From Hydnum rufescens UP504 (lineage: Eukaryota; Basidiomycota; Agaricomycetes; Cantharellales; Hydnaceae): a stretch of DNA of 64,000 nt. Made by a program: the position numbers and the translations under genes. Below the pieces are notes generated by a model that was not told the DNA's origin, did no database searches, and worked only from the letters and a program-made list of their open reading frames with translations. Position 1 is the stretch's first letter; the number at the start of each line of letters is the position of its first letter. The DNA lies in NCBI GenBank assembly GCA_014904985.1, contig MU128947.1, forward strand, positions 245,269 through 309,268, read 5' to 3'. Below are positions 24,654-36,714 of the stretch, in pieces.

Positions 24654-24869
24654 CTACCGAGTGCGGGATTCGGGATTCGGATTCGGGTTCGGGTTCGGGT
24701 TCGGGTTCGGGTTCAGACGACGGGATTCCTCCTGCTTCATGCGTTCGAATCGAGCATCCCAGCGAGCGCGATGGATTGAGCTTCGAATGTACAGACCGAG
24801 GACGATTGCCATCGTGAAAGCGGCAACGGGTGCGACGTAATGTCTGGGGCCTCGATGTCCAAAGGCCAT
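24654..24869 (-). CDS. Small single-pass membrane protein with Asn-Pro repeat tail
   Basis: A 71-codon frame reading MAFGHRGPRHYVAPVAAF then TMAIVLGLYIRSSIHRARWD. It has one hydrophobic segment (residues about 12-30) followed by a basic, charged region (ARFERMKQEESRR) and a C-terminal (Asn-Pro)n tail encoded by a hexanucleotide repeat. Short proteins with a YVAPV start to the helix and an arginine-rich flank are common in basidiomycetes and often mitochondrial or ER, but I cannot name this one. The start is the first ATG after a T-rich (minus strand A-rich) leader. An intron at the tail cannot be excluded. Confidence 0.5.
   Translation of the reverse strand: MAFGHRGPRHYVAPVAAFTMAIVLGLYIRSSIHRARWDARFERMKQEESRRLNPNPNPNPNPNPNPESRTR
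24666..24717. repeat. TTCGGG hexanucleotide microsatellite
   Basis: Tandem TTCGGG/ATTCGG units, about eight copies, lie inside the 3' end of the small minus-strand gene, where they encode alternating Asn-Pro. The unit resembles a degenerate telomere unit (TTAGGG) but lies in gene space. Confidence 0.85.
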
Positions 24870-25896
24870 TTCAGTTTTTTTTTCTGCACCCTCCTCCCCC
24901 TTCTCCCGATCCTGTGGAGGGATTCTCCTATCGCTTGGTCACCGCGTCGTTGCGTTGGATATGGGCGAAGCGGGAGTGAGACTATAGACTCAGAAGATGC
25001 CAGAGGTGTGCGAGGTCGTGTAGCGGTTCGGGATGCAACGATGTAGGTCCGGAAAGATACCGAATTGATTCCGGTTCGTAAGCTTCCAGCTTACTTCATA
25101 CGCACGACGGGAATGATTTGGCGCGTCCATGGCCACACAATAAGCATATCTTCAAGATCAGTGTTGACGACTGAATGAAGGCAAAGTACTTCTTGACTTC
25201 ATGGGGAATTCCCTCCACTATCCAGCACATGTTGTCAACGTTCAAAGTAGGGCCAATTCTTACAGTAATTCATTTATAATATCTCGGAAGGAGTTTCAGG
25301 CTGAGAAGAGTGAGGGTGAATCAAAATATCCATAGGCTCTGCAGGGATCAGCCAGCCAGAAGGGAAGAAGAATCGTTTTGCGAGTGGACAAAACAACCAT
25401 GCATGCCTGATATTCCCGCTCGTGTGGATTATGCAGTATTCTCGGTGGCAGACCCCTAGATATCTAAATGTCCGGGGGGTCGGAATCAATAGGCAAAGGA
25501 TTCCAGCGGCTCAAGTTCGCCAAGGCCAATGAAGTAGTCTCGGAACGGGTCCGTCTGACGACGGTCTGGTGAAGAATTGGGTTGGGGTCGTCAGGCCCGG
25601 ATCCCTCCGGCGGCAAGGCCTGACATTTGAGGTGGCCAACTTGCTCGAGCAATGACATCACACAATCAAAGCATTTTTGGATGTGTAGTAGAGTCATATT
25701 GCCGATCATGGCTTATCCCTTCTATTATCTTGTGCATCTCCTCGAAACACGGGTATCTTACGGCTGGAATTTTTAGAGCTACATACAGCTAATCAGGCAA
25801 GGCCGCCTCCCTCCCAACGGTCGCCATGACTAATATTTATATAGTCACAGGCGAAATATACTCCAGGAAGAATCATTAGTCAAAGTGGGTGAGATT
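24870..25896. other. Intergenic, no supported gene
   Basis: A minus-strand frame at 25464-25709 (81 codons, with MTLLHIQKCFDCVMSLLEQV) has protein-like composition but no partners or domain. Nothing else was recognised. Confidence 0.3.
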
Positions 25897-25998
25897 CACA
25901 TCAACAAAACAAAAATTGTTTCAGAGGCTCCAAAGGGCCAGAAGTTGCACTTCTGCCCCTTCGGAGCCTCCGAAGCCATTTTCGTTTTGCTGATGCAC
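25897..25998. repeat. Palindromic hairpin element upstream of 26077
   Basis: Arms of about 48 nt: CACATCAACAAAACAAAAAT and GAGGCTCC.AAGGG.CAGAAGT pair with ACTTCTGCCCCTTCGGAGCC and the downstream ATTTTCGTTTTGCTGATG, with only a few mismatches around a 3-nt centre. It is a compact MITE-like palindrome and ends about 80 bp before the start of the downstream gene, where it could form a cruciform or affect the promoter. Confidence 0.75.
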
Positions 25999-26076
25999 AA
26001 TGATCTTATATGCGTGCAGTAAGTGAGGTAGGATCCACCCTACTCAACTCTCCTTCCTCTTCGTTCCACCCACACC

Positions 26077-28137
26077 ATGGCTGAAAAGGTCATCCAGAAA
26101 TTTTTCGACGATGCCGTGGCCCAGGGTCTCGCCCCTGGCTTCCAATTCGTTGTTTTCGACAAGGATTCTCTCATTGCAAGCGGTGCCTCGGGTGTAGTCG
26201 ATGTAGGCTCAGCCACCGCATTCCGGAAGGATCACCTGCTTTGGTTGGCATCCTGCAGTAAGATTTCGATCTCGATCATGGTCCTTCGTATCTTGGAAAA
26301 AGGGTTATGCCCGAACGGAATGACTCTCGCCGATTTGGACAATCATGAGAAACTGGTCCAAGTCCTTCCAGAGTTCAGACGTGGTTCGGACTCTCCTGTC
26401 TCCAAAATCATCATCGGCTATGAAAAAGAGCTCGATCCTGATGGGAAGAAAGTCCCGATTCTCCGTGATTACGAAGGGAAGGTGACTTTGCGCATGCTAC
26501 TGACGCACACGAGTGGTCTTGCATATTATGTACGTCTTTCATGTTACGCTTAGTGCGATTCAGCAGAACCTGATCGTGTTATGTAGTGGAACCATCCCTT
26601 TATGGTTGAAATGGTGCTTGAGTCGTTTCATCTTGTGTGCTCGAACCCACCATTGAGATCGTGTCCCTCAGTACCAACCAACCGACGGCACTCCCCCTCT
26701 CAAGCAATTCCCATTTGCAACGGGCCTGATCGAGGATTTTTCGGTGCGACCGCTATCTCAGCCTTTCCCGATTGTTGTTTATACTGAACACTGGATTTGC
26801 GAAAGTGCCCGCTTGTCCAAGAACCTGGGACTGGATACATGTAAGTGGCCTTTATCATTTACGCGCCTTCGAGTGGTGCGTACGATGACGATGCGTTCCC
26901 AGTTACGGGGCATCAGCAGGTTTTACCAAGATCATGTTTTTATGCCCCCGAGGTGGAGGGTGAACTAACTACCCTCGAATTTTATGCTAGACTGGGTGGG
27001 CCAATTCATTATTCGGTGCACGGGAATCAACTTGCGTCAAGCCTTCAAGAAGTATATTTTTGAACCCCTCGAAATACCGTCTTCAGAATTGGATCTGTAT
27101 ATCCCTCCAGAACATGCGGCGAGGAGGGCAGCAATGCATGCTCAGTCCCCTACAGGATCTGGATTTATCTCGTGAGTCGTCGATTGATTGCTTTCCGTTC
27201 TCCATACCACTGATCTTTCCTTTCGCCGCATCCTTGCAGGATTCCTTTCGATATATATATGAGTGAGGGGGACCCGGCCGAGGGATACGCGTACTTTGCT
27301 AGTGGGCCCTTGTTCGGCACAATCGAAGCTTACACCAAGGTTCTTCAAGCCGCTCTTCGTCATGACCCGAGGATCCTCGCGGAAACTACGTGGCAGTTAG
27401 CGGTCAGAGATGCTCTCACGGAGCAAGGGATTAAATTGAAGCCCCGAAAGGTGACCTCTTGTCTACTCGCTTTGGCACAACATTTTCGGTAAAGAATTCA
27501 TGGAAAGCTTGACGTATTGCGTTTGACAGACTATTGCCCCGTTATCTCTGAGTACACTACCATTTCCGTTAATTTTGGATCAGTCATAATCAGGGAGGAC
27601 TGACGCGGTGCCTTTAATTAGGCCTGGCCAGATCTTCAAATCCACTGTTCCAGGTGAAGGTACGGGGATCAATCTACTTCAATGTGAAGTTGCGATAGCA
27701 CCCGTAAGCATTCATCCTCATGCAATCATTTCTTGGACTTCTTATTCTAATAGAATTTGCCTCCCAGACGGTCTCTGGACGTCCACCGGGAAGTTACGGG
27801 TGGTGTGGGCTCCCCAGTACGCCACTATTCTTCTCATACATTGTTGATATCAGACGTCTGACTGACCACGTGCTTAAGGTGTATGGTATGCCATCGACGA
27901 GGCCACAGGGAAGGGGTACATGCTCGGCACCCAGGTGAGCTATAATCAGGGACCCCACCCGAGGTTCTCGGCATACTTATTCACATTTTCTGTATGCGCG
28001 TGCAGCTCCTCGTTCCTTTTAGTGATTCCCCATTAATGGACTTGAAGGACGAGTTCGAGAAGCTTGTGTGGTCCACCATTAAGACACCGGGTGGAGGAGA
28101 CCTCGGGGGCCTCGATAAAAAGCTTGGGGCAACTTAG
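26077..28137 (+). pseudogene. Serine beta-lactamase/esterase-like gene, probably damaged
   Basis: Exons: 26077-26529, 26587-26613, 26672-26743, 26806-26840, then about 26986-27171, 27240-27450, 27530-27700 and three 3' exons ending at TAG 28137. Family motifs: WLASCSKISISIMVL (the SxxK nucleophile motif, Ser near residue 66), LTHTSGLAYY, EPGTGYM, LDWVGQFII, YIFEPLEI, GPLFGTIEAYTKVLQA, SHNQGG, GEGTG and GSYGWCGLP, with a C-terminal LVPFSDSPLMDLKDEFEKLV. This is the class C beta-lactamase/transpeptidase-like serine hydrolase fold used by fungal esterases and lovastatin-type acyltransferases. Two joints do not close: 26841-26990 is off by one phase, and 27580-27610 contains an in-frame TAA bracketed by +1 and +2 shifts. 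Either several sequence errors or a decaying gene would explain this. Confidence 0.65.
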
Positions 28138-28739
28138 TAGAGCCTCGGTGTGCTGTGGCACTTTTGGCAAGGACTGAAATAGTAAGGCCCATCAGGTGGC
28201 TAAAAAGGTGCCATTTTCAAAATTCGATACGTGTCCCTGATTGTACACACCTGCAGATTTAGCTGCGTAGTGTCATGCATTGGTTATATTTCCAACTCGG
28301 ACACTTTTCTATGCTTTGTCACACGCGCCGGCCGCACGGCTCAACTTTTCGTGGCTTAACTTGCGCCTACAACATGTTTAGGTGAAGTATTTGGCATTCC
28401 GAGGATTGTAGTCACTAGAATGTGGCATCGGCTGTATCTCTCATCCTGTAATAATTCCACAGGGCATTCTTTGACGAACGGGGAAAGTAATCGATGTAAA
28501 TCCGGCTATTGCACCGAGAATTCGAGGATGTTAAATGCGATTAAGATCTGGATTCCTATACCTAGCACTCATCGAGAAAACAAAGAAAAGAAAAGAGGCA
28601 TCATTCGAGGGGGAAACTCTTCGCGCCCGCCCGCGAAGGCCGCCGTTCACTACTCGGTCCCTATCAGATCGCTGTGCCACCGAAGGCGTCTCATCAACCC
28701 AAGGCCAACTCTTCCGCACCTTGATTAAACAGGAACCTG
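28138..28739. other. Intergenic, no gene seen
   Basis: Short overlapping frames at 28420-28777 on both strands show no motif. Confidence 0.35.
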
Positions 28740-30330
28740 CGAACCGAAATAAACCTGAGAAGTCCCCCTCAGATTAGGGATTCGTTGGGATACCGGGTTT
28801 CGAAAGCCATGTCAGTGTCGGCGGAATAAACAAATGAAGGCCACCATGCTGCAGATCTATCGAAATGAGATGATGGCATGTAGGCTTTTTTGAAGGTGTG
28901 ATAGTTCACGCCCCGGGTTGACAGATAACCGGACCACCAAGACCGGGAAAGACGACCACCAAGACGAGGGAAAGAAGGGAGCGACGGCTGCAGGTTTACG
29001 CGTCCCATCCGTGTCTTCCAATAAGTCTTATGCGATAATCACTAAGGTGCCTAGTAGAATTAGCCTCGCCTCCGGGGGATAGGAATAAGACGGGCTATCC
29101 TACCAGAGCCGTGGCTTTCGCCTCCAATCAGTATGGTCATACAAACATCTGTTCAGTTGCGGCTAGGAGCCCATGTTAGGGGACATGTACATTCTTATTG
29201 AATGCAGAAATCTCAAGTTCCCAGACCTGATGTTATTAGCGATCCAGTCCCCAACCGAGTTAATTCGCATCAGATGAACTCGGCAGGAGCCTCGGGCCCT
29301 CATGGTGGAACCCACAGCCTAGACGATTATTACGAGACCACAACAGCCAAGAACACCCCACCGATTCCAAGGACAAATTGGATGAGTCAACCATTCTCGC
29401 GCATATGTATGTCACGAGAACGGTATGGCTCCTCAACAGCCCCATTGCGCTGACTCGTGGGAATGGAATCAGTTGACGGGATGAGTGCTACAGAGTCCTC
29501 GGGGGGTGAGGCGAACCCACCATGTTCGCCCCACAGGGAAACGATAGCTACGCCGATATCGCGACATCCACAGGCCACGCCAATAAATGAAACGCACAAG
29601 TAGGGACCATGCCATTGTACTCACATGGTAACAGGGGATAGGGTTGATTTCTGAACAGGTGAGGCGCCTAGAATAGGTTTAGGAGACTGTCTCCTGGACC
29701 CGCGCAGTGCGTGTAGACTCCTCAAGAAATGACATGCCGTGGACGCGTACAATTACAATTCACAATTGACGATATCAATCCATGGGTGGTTCTGTTTGGT
29801 ATAGTACACCATCAAATCGAAAAGCGTGTTAGAGCATCAAGGGAAAAACCCGGATTCCATTGCTCGAGTCACCCCGTGACGTCACGAGAAGCACCCTGGG
29901 AAGCATAAATGAAGTATTCGAGGACAAGGGGTCAGGGCAACTACCAGAGTTATTTAGCGTTGAATATTTCTCCTAAACGGGATCGGCGCATGGTAGACTG
30001 GAGTGTGGTTTCCTCTAGTAGGGCGGTCCTCGCCTTCTCTGACTCCATCACACTTGCTCTAACCGCCTTTTATCTTGTTTATGGAGAGGATTCATCACGT
30101 ACCCAACACACGGACACGAATTGGCCGTATACATCTGGGAAGGAATCCGAGCCTCCCCCTGGACAGATCAGTAGGTCATGTGGTCCACAACGCTATCACG
30201 TCCATTCAATGTACCCCAGGTAAAAACGAGGAGGAATTGGATGATTTATGTATGACAAGTTATGGATGATGATGGGATATGGGGGGATGTACCGTACAGA
30301 TGCACTGTACATGATGGTCACATATTGTAC
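28740..30330. repeat. 3'-flank block A, copy 1 of the TPR duplication
   Basis: This block is collinear with 36715-38350: GATTCGTTGGGATACC (28789 and 36760), the TCCTACCAGAGCCG stretch (29098 and 37097), CACCCCACCGATTCCAAGG (29355 and 37355) and ATTATGGATGATGA-like sequence near 30260 and 38285. A minus-strand frame shared by both copies (29387-29599 and 37389-37614, with SFIG.ACGC.DIG..IVSLWG) is conserved at protein level and may be an exon of an unidentified gene. Confidence 0.75.
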
Positions 30331-30334
30331 ATGT

Positions 30335-33300
30335 CTAATCGCGAAGGGCTTCCGCTTCCTTTTGTGCCAGCAGCGCATCCTCGTGACATCCCACATCTGA
30401 ATAGCGACGAGAAAGAGCGGCGAGGGACCTTCCGAGGTCGCGAGAAAAGACGGCAGGAAGATCTGTTGCAAGGTGTCTGTATAAGCGCACTGCTTCTTGC
30501 ATGGTCAGAAGAGCCTCAGGCATGCGATAGAGAGTGGAAAGAAGATCGGAAAGGTGGGTGAGAGCGTGGGCTAAACCTGGATGAAACATAGCAGGCCGCT
30601 GAGCCGCCAGTGGGCGATAGATGCTCACTGCATCCTCGATCACCTGGAGTGCTTCCTCATGACGGCCAAGGCTCGAGACACAATAGGAGAGGCCACGGAG
30701 TGACAGAGCAAGATGCGGAAGGAATACATTGGGTTGTTCTGCGGCAAGGGGACGATAGATGCTCATGGCTTCTTCAATCATCTGGAGTGCTTCCTCACGA
30801 CGGCCAAGATCCAAAAGGCAATTGGAGATGCCACGGAGCGAGGCAGCAAGATTTGGGCGGAATACGGTCGGTCGTTCTGCGGCCAGGGGTCGATAGATGC
30901 TCACGGCATGCTCAATCATCTGGAGGGCTTCTTCACGGCGACCAAGAGCCAAAAGACAATTGGAGATGCCATTAAGCGAGGTAGCAAGATTTGGACGGAA
31001 TACATTGGGCCGTTCGGTGGCAAGGGGCGATAGATGCTCACTGCATCCTCAATTATTTGAAGTCCCTCCTCACGGCGGCCAAGATCTGAAAGACGAAGAG
31101 AGAGATCGAGGAGTGACGCAGCAAGATTTGGACGAAATACATTAGGTCGTTCTGCGGCAAGGGAGCGATAGATGCTCACGGCATCCTCAAGCATCCGGAG
31201 TGCTTCCTCACCACGACCAAGAGCCGAAAGGCAATTGGAAATGCGATAGAGTGACAGAGCAAGATTTGGACGGAATACATTTGGTCGTTCTGCAGCAAGG
31301 GGGCGATAGATGCTCATGGCATCCTCAATCATTTGGAGGGCTTCCTCATGACGGCCAAGAGCCGAAAGGCAATTGGAAATGACACAGAACGACAGAGCAA
31401 GGTTTGGACGGAATACATTGGGTCGTTCTGCGGCAAGGGGGCGATAGATGTTCATTGCATCCTCAATCATCTGGAGTGCTTCCTCACGACGGCCAAGAGC
31501 CGAGAGGCAATTGGAGATGCGACAGAGCGATTGAGCAAGATTTGGACGGAATACATTGGGTTGTTCTGCAGTAAGGGGGCGATGGATGCTCACTGCATCC
31601 TCAATCATCCGGAGTGCCTCCTCATGGCGGCCAAGGGCTGATAGGCAATTGGAGATGCGACAGAGCGATTGAGCAAAATTTGGACGGAATACCTTGGGCT
31701 GTTCTGTGGCAAGGGGCGATAGATGCTCACCGCATCCTCAATCATCTGAAGTGCCTCCTCATGGCGACCAAGAGCCGAAAGGCAATTGGAGACGCGACAG
31801 AATGACTGAGCAAGATTTGGACAGAATACATTGGGCCGTTCTGCGGCAAGGGGGCGATAGATGTCCACAGCATCCCCAATCATTTGGAGTGCTTCCTCAT
31901 GGCGGCCTAGATCTGAGAGACAAAGAGAGAGATCATGGAGCGAGGAAGCAAGATGTGGATGGAATGCATTGGGCTGTTCCGCAGAAAGTGGGCGATAGAT
32001 GGTCACGGCATCGTCAATTATCTTCAGTGCTTCCTCGTGGCGGCCAAGATCTGAAAGACGACAAGAGAGATCGTGGAGTGAGGCAGCAAGATTTGGACGG
32101 AATGAATTGGGCCGCTCCGCGGCAAGGGGGCGATAGATGCTCACAGCACCCTCAATCGCCTGCAGTGCTTCCTCACAGTGGCCAAGGTGTGAAAGATGAA
32201 GAGAGAGATAATCGAGCAAGCGAGCAAATTTCGGACCGAATACGTCGGGGCGTTGTGCCATAAGGGGACGATAGATACTCACAGCATGCTCAATCATCTG
32301 GAGTGCTTCCTCTCGGCGGCCAAGATCCGAAAGACAATTGGCAATGCGACAGAGCGAGAGAGCAAGATTTGGCCCAAATACATCAGGTCGTTCTGCAGCA
32401 AGGGGATGATAGATCTTCAAGGCTTCCTCTATCGTCCGCAGCGCTTCCTCACGGCGGCCAAGATGTGAAAGACAATTAGAGAGCCAATGGAGTGAGGCAG
32501 CAAGATTTGGCCGGAATATATCGGGTTGTTCTGCGGCGAGGGGGCGATAGATGCTCACGGCATCTTCAATCATCTGGAGTGCTTCCTCGCGGCGGCCAAG
32601 ACCTGAAAGACAATCGGAGATGCCATGGAGTGATGCAGCAAGGTTGGGACGGAATACACGCGGTCGTTCTGTCGCAAGGGGATGAAGAATGCTCACAGCA
32701 TCCTCCATCAGCTGGAGTGCTTCCTCATGACGGCCGACATGACAATGACAATAGGAGAGGTGGTGAAGTGAGGCAGCAAGATTTGGACGTAATGCAACCG
32801 GTTGCTCCAATGCTAGTACCCTGCACATACTTACAGCCTCCTCAGCGGGACGGAGCGCTTCCTCATGCCGACCAAGCTTTGCAAGTGCCACGGAAAGGTT
32901 GAAGACAGAACTAAGAAGGCGTGTCGGGTCTCGTCCCGTCCGGCACAGCTCTACTACTGTGGTCTGCACCTTGAAACCCTCCTCCAGAACACCCAAATCA
33001 AACAAATTCAACGACAAGTTTGTTAATTTGTTTGCCAGGGTTGCCGCATCAAGTTTCGTCCGAGGAGTCTTATGTAGTTGATTCAACAGTTGCATTGTCG
33101 CCAATATTGTTTCGCGAAGTTGCGGCATTTGGTTCCCGGTCTGCTGGTGATGAACTTTCCATGTCGACATTGGCTGACGGTGAACACCCCATCTCGCAAG
33201 CCACAAGCGAACACTCCATTTCACAATCCGCCGATTGGGTGGTGGGGAAATCGCAATATCCGGCAAGATACCACCAATCTCCACTGTCAGCTCTGAGATC

Positions 33301-34437
33301 TGACCAGTGAGATACGAAACGTGCCAGTTGTGCCCAGTACGTAATGTAGTTATTGCTGGAGATCTGTAACATTCGGATCAGTGGCTTATGTGTGCCTTGA
33401 ACCCAGGTTTAGAGGCACCTTCGGCCCTGCAGGGGTCAGTATTCTCTGGAACCCAAACCCCTCCAACCGTTCTTGCGAGGCTACTCCGATCTGGTCGAAC
33501 ACTGCCTGGCCCGCCGATGCTGGAGGAGATCATGCATACTGGCGGAAGAGATTGAAGACTAGATAATGGCATTGTTGTTATCCATGAACAAAGCTCTGGA
33601 ATACATATGGCTTACAGCAGGGTCCCTCCGACAGTCTCCACTGATCCGTCTCCCTGAGTTGGGAGTACTGATGGGCCAGGGTGTGCACTCATGTCGATAA
33701 AATTCGCCACACTTATCAGCGTAAGAATCTTCATGGCAATTTCAGCATGACTTCGCTTCATAAGAATGACAGTGTTAGACGTGCACTCGCCTGAAAGGTG
33801 CTGACGCAATCCATTAGATTCTCTCTGTGTCTTGATATCGCCTCTTTAATCTCCCCACTCTTTAAGTAGCCACCCAACACTCCCAAACGGGACCAGCGCT
33901 CCGTATCTTCTTTGATTGCCATCAAGTTGCTAGCATGCATCTGAGCAAGGAGGATATGTAATGGCGGCGGAAAACCCACCTCCTGAGAGCAAATAGTCTC
34001 GCCGCGGTTGGCGTACCATCGAGGATAGGCACACTACTCGTCCTCAAATCGTCTACTAGAGATTCGAGGAATTTCACGACCCGGTTTATAAGGTGTGCAC
34101 AGTCATTCCTGTTTTGGCGCATGAGCTTGATAGTGCGGATGATTTCCGATACGACATCCACAACTTGCCCCAGGGGAGCAGCAATCGACAATGGGAGAGC
34201 AGGAATGTCATCGAGTATGGAGCCCATAGCGACAGCAGCATCCCAGCCGGGGGCGCTGGAGTGGCTGTTGATGTAGTCCGGATACATTCTCTGAAGGGGT
34301 GGCGGGTTTTGAGGGACCGGAAACTCGGGAAGACGAGCTGGAGTGTTGGTGGCAGGTCGAGACGAGGTGACAGCATTGGGTGTTGACGATGATAGGACCG
34401 AAGGTCCTTTCACCATCCAGGATGTCCTCGGTGGCAT
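30335..34437 (-). pseudogene. MLKL-NTD/HeLo-like plus TPR-array protein gene, copy 1 (broken)
   Basis: The minus-strand gene starts at ATG 34437 with a Pro/Ser-rich leader. A helical domain follows (WDAAVAMGSILDDIPALPLS, VVDVVSEIIRTIKLMRQNRN, HLINRVVKFLESLVDDLR, then EDTERWSRLGVLGGYLKSGE), resembling the MLKL N-terminal/HeLo-type four-helix bundle. The last exon encodes about 17 TPR repeats of 46 residues (consensus ALGRREEALQMIEDAVSIYR then PLAAEQPNVFRPNLA). No NACHT or NB-ARC P-loop is seen. Lesions relative to copy 2: a 10-bp deletion after the first acceptor (about 33950), a one-base loss near 33520, and loss of one G from GGGGG runs at about 31713 and 31023. The second intron uses a GC donor (GCGAGT). 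Proteins of this build occur in large fungal NLR-like repertoires; a signalling or cell-death role is inference. Confidence 0.65.
30390..32940 (-). repeat. 138-bp TPR-coding tandem array, copy 1
   Basis: About 17 tandem units, each exactly 138 bp (46 codons) apart, are recognisable on the plus strand by GTGCTTCCTCACGGCGGCCA-type blocks (for example near 32031, 32169, 32307, 32445 and 32583). Adjacent units are very similar, consistent with expansion by unequal exchange. Confidence 0.9.
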
Positions 34438-35965
34438 AGGGAGCTGGTTATTCGAGGCGAAGAAGTAGGAGGAGTTAATGCTATATATCTCGGCGCGCGA
34501 AGGCGATGCAAATCACATCCTCGGTCCCATCTGTGGGAATGTACCTATTTTGACATCAGTCACGCATCGCAGTAACTTTTCTGACCCCCGGAAATTAAAT
34601 GTGCTCCGAGCCTTATCGGGGTTCAGATGGGGAGTTCCTAAAAAATACATTCCGTCATCGGCCATGGTCAAAGTGGTACACAGCATTGGTCGATATTTCC
34701 TGTCAAATGATGATATTAGCGAAGAACCAACACCTCTCTTACAGTGCTCTTGTCGGGATTGAAGTCAACCCCCCAACGAACCTTGTGCTCCTAGTTGGTT
34801 GAGGGCACGTGACCCCCAAAAGGAGGCAAATTCCGAGCCGCCCTACTATGAAATAACCATCCCGACATATATCCTGAGGTGCTGATGCTTAGGTCCCTAT
34901 CTAAATGATAAGTTTTGACCCAAGCTGACTCACAGCCACATTGAGCTATTTTCCGTTTCCAGTCCGGGTTCCATTTCGTGTATGTCTAAATTCTTACCCA
35001 AAGTTCGAAAAATGGACAGTTCAAGACCAAAATTTCCCTAATTGTGTGGCCGTCCCTGGAAGTCCTTCTGCTCGACTCCTCCCTGTGATCCATCTCTCGG
35101 ATCTTCGATCCCCTCCCTCTCCAGAACTTGCAAATTCCTCGCAGTCTCGTGTCCCGATGCCTTCTAGAAGCCCAAACTTTCAGAAGTCTTTACAGTAATT
35201 ATTCCGTATCCTGATGCTTCTAAAACGAAGGTATCCCTCACCTCACCTTTGCAAACTATCACACATCATGAGCGCTCAACGCGCATCCGTCAAGGCTTCC
35301 CCCGAGTGCTTTGCAGAGGAATCCGCTGTCGCACATATACGCGTGGGGTTGATCCATCTGATTCCTGTTCTCTCTATTTTGAATGCCTGCTAATATAGCC
35401 ATCGTCTTCCAAGGGTTCAGGAGATGGCCTACTATACGGTACAGGCCGTGGAACCCTCGAGAACTATGATAGAGACGGTCTGCAATAAGTGTTCTACATC
35501 AACGTTCGGATTGGTATAAATCACCATTGGTCAAAAGGCCACGCACGCCAGGGTGACAAAAGACGTCTAGGTTCTACCTCCCCATACCGCAGAGGCGAGG
35601 TACCTTGTCACTTTCAAGTCTCAAATTACACTGTGGCCTCGTACCCGTAGGTAGGACTTGAATCATATTGCATGAGATTTGGCCACAGCGGGTGAAACAT
35701 GAATGCGGGCGGCAAGTGAGGGAAGCGAGCCATTGAGATCCTCTAAATGAGCTAGCTTGAATAATTTCGGTTCCCGGACAACGCATTCTCGACGACACTC
35801 TCGCTCCTCGTTATGGCCTATTCCCTCGACAGATCAGGAGATCGCGTGGTGCGCTGTGCCACCATACCCAGGAGGTGCAATGGAGATCAGGTCATCCCAT
35901 AAGGAGTCCATGGACGATGGTTACAGGGTATGGGGCGAGTCACAAGATACATCGACGTAGGGACT
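34438..35965. repeat. 5'-flank block B, copy 1
   Basis: Upstream flank of the TPR gene, recurring at 41630-42960. Shared landmarks include ATGATAAGTTT, AAATGGACAGTTCAAGA versus AAGATGGACCGTTCAAGA, and the ATAGCCATCGTCTTCCAAGG stretch (35395 and 42400). No gene seen. The first few hundred bases before 34437 should contain the promoter. Confidence 0.7.
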
Positions 35966-35979
35966 ATGCCCACGTACTG

Positions 35980-36660
35980 TGCCTGCCGGTGGTGGTCTTC
36001 TGCATCTTTTTGAACTAAACGGATATCCTCGTGACGTCCCAGTGGCAACGAGACAGGATCCCGAGCGACATTACAAGGTCGTAGGCGAAGACAGCGGGAT
36101 ACTGCACTGCGAGGTGTCTGCGCAAGTCGACTGCCTCTTGAATGGCCAGAAGAGACAGCGAAGAGAGGAAAGTACATCGGAAAGGTTAGTGAAAGAACGG
36201 ACTAGACCTGGACGAAACACCAGGTGTCGCTCTGAGTGGACGATGAATGCCCATGGCCTTCTCAATCATCTGGAGGGCTTCCCCGTGGCGGCCCAGATTC
36301 AACACACAAAAACACAGGCGGTTGAGAATGACAGAGCAAGATCTGGGTGGAATATATCGAGTCGCTCTGCTGGTAGTGGGTGGTATATCCCTATCACGTT
36401 CTCAACCACCCGGAGCGCGGCCTCGGGGTAGCCAAGATCTGAAAGCAATGGAAAAGTTGGGGAGCGGCATAACCAGATCTCGACGGAATACACCTATCTG
36501 GCCAATCCGCTGCTAGTAAGAAGTACATCCTGATGGCGTCCTGAACCTGCTTCAGGGCATCCCCATGGTGAACGAGTCCCGAAAGACATTTGAAGAGGCC
36601 ATTGAGCGAGTCACCAAAGATTCGGGCGGAATACATCGGGCCTCTCCGTCGCTGAAAGAT
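35980..36660 (-). pseudogene. Truncated third TPR-array relic
   Basis: Between the two full units, minus-strand fragments still read as TPR repeats. Examples are PEAALRVVENVIGIYHPLPA then ERLDIFHPDLALSF at about 36330-36440, a GRHGEALQMIEKAMGI-like stretch near 36250-36290, and a C-terminal QKDAEDHH-like end near 36000. All frames are interrupted. It represents about four or five decayed repeats, with no N-terminal part. Confidence 0.6.
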
Positions 36661-36714
36661 GTACTGTATGGCGAGGCTGCCATCCGGTCGAGGTGCCGCT
36701 ACTGAACAGGAAGC

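Noticed and set aside
24666..24717. Interstitial telomere
   Set aside because: The unit is TTCGGG, not TTAGGG, it is short, and it lies in frame in a gene.
30610..32263. Plus-strand frames across the TPR array
   Set aside because: They are antisense shadows of the 138-bp repeats; the minus strand has canonical TPR residues.
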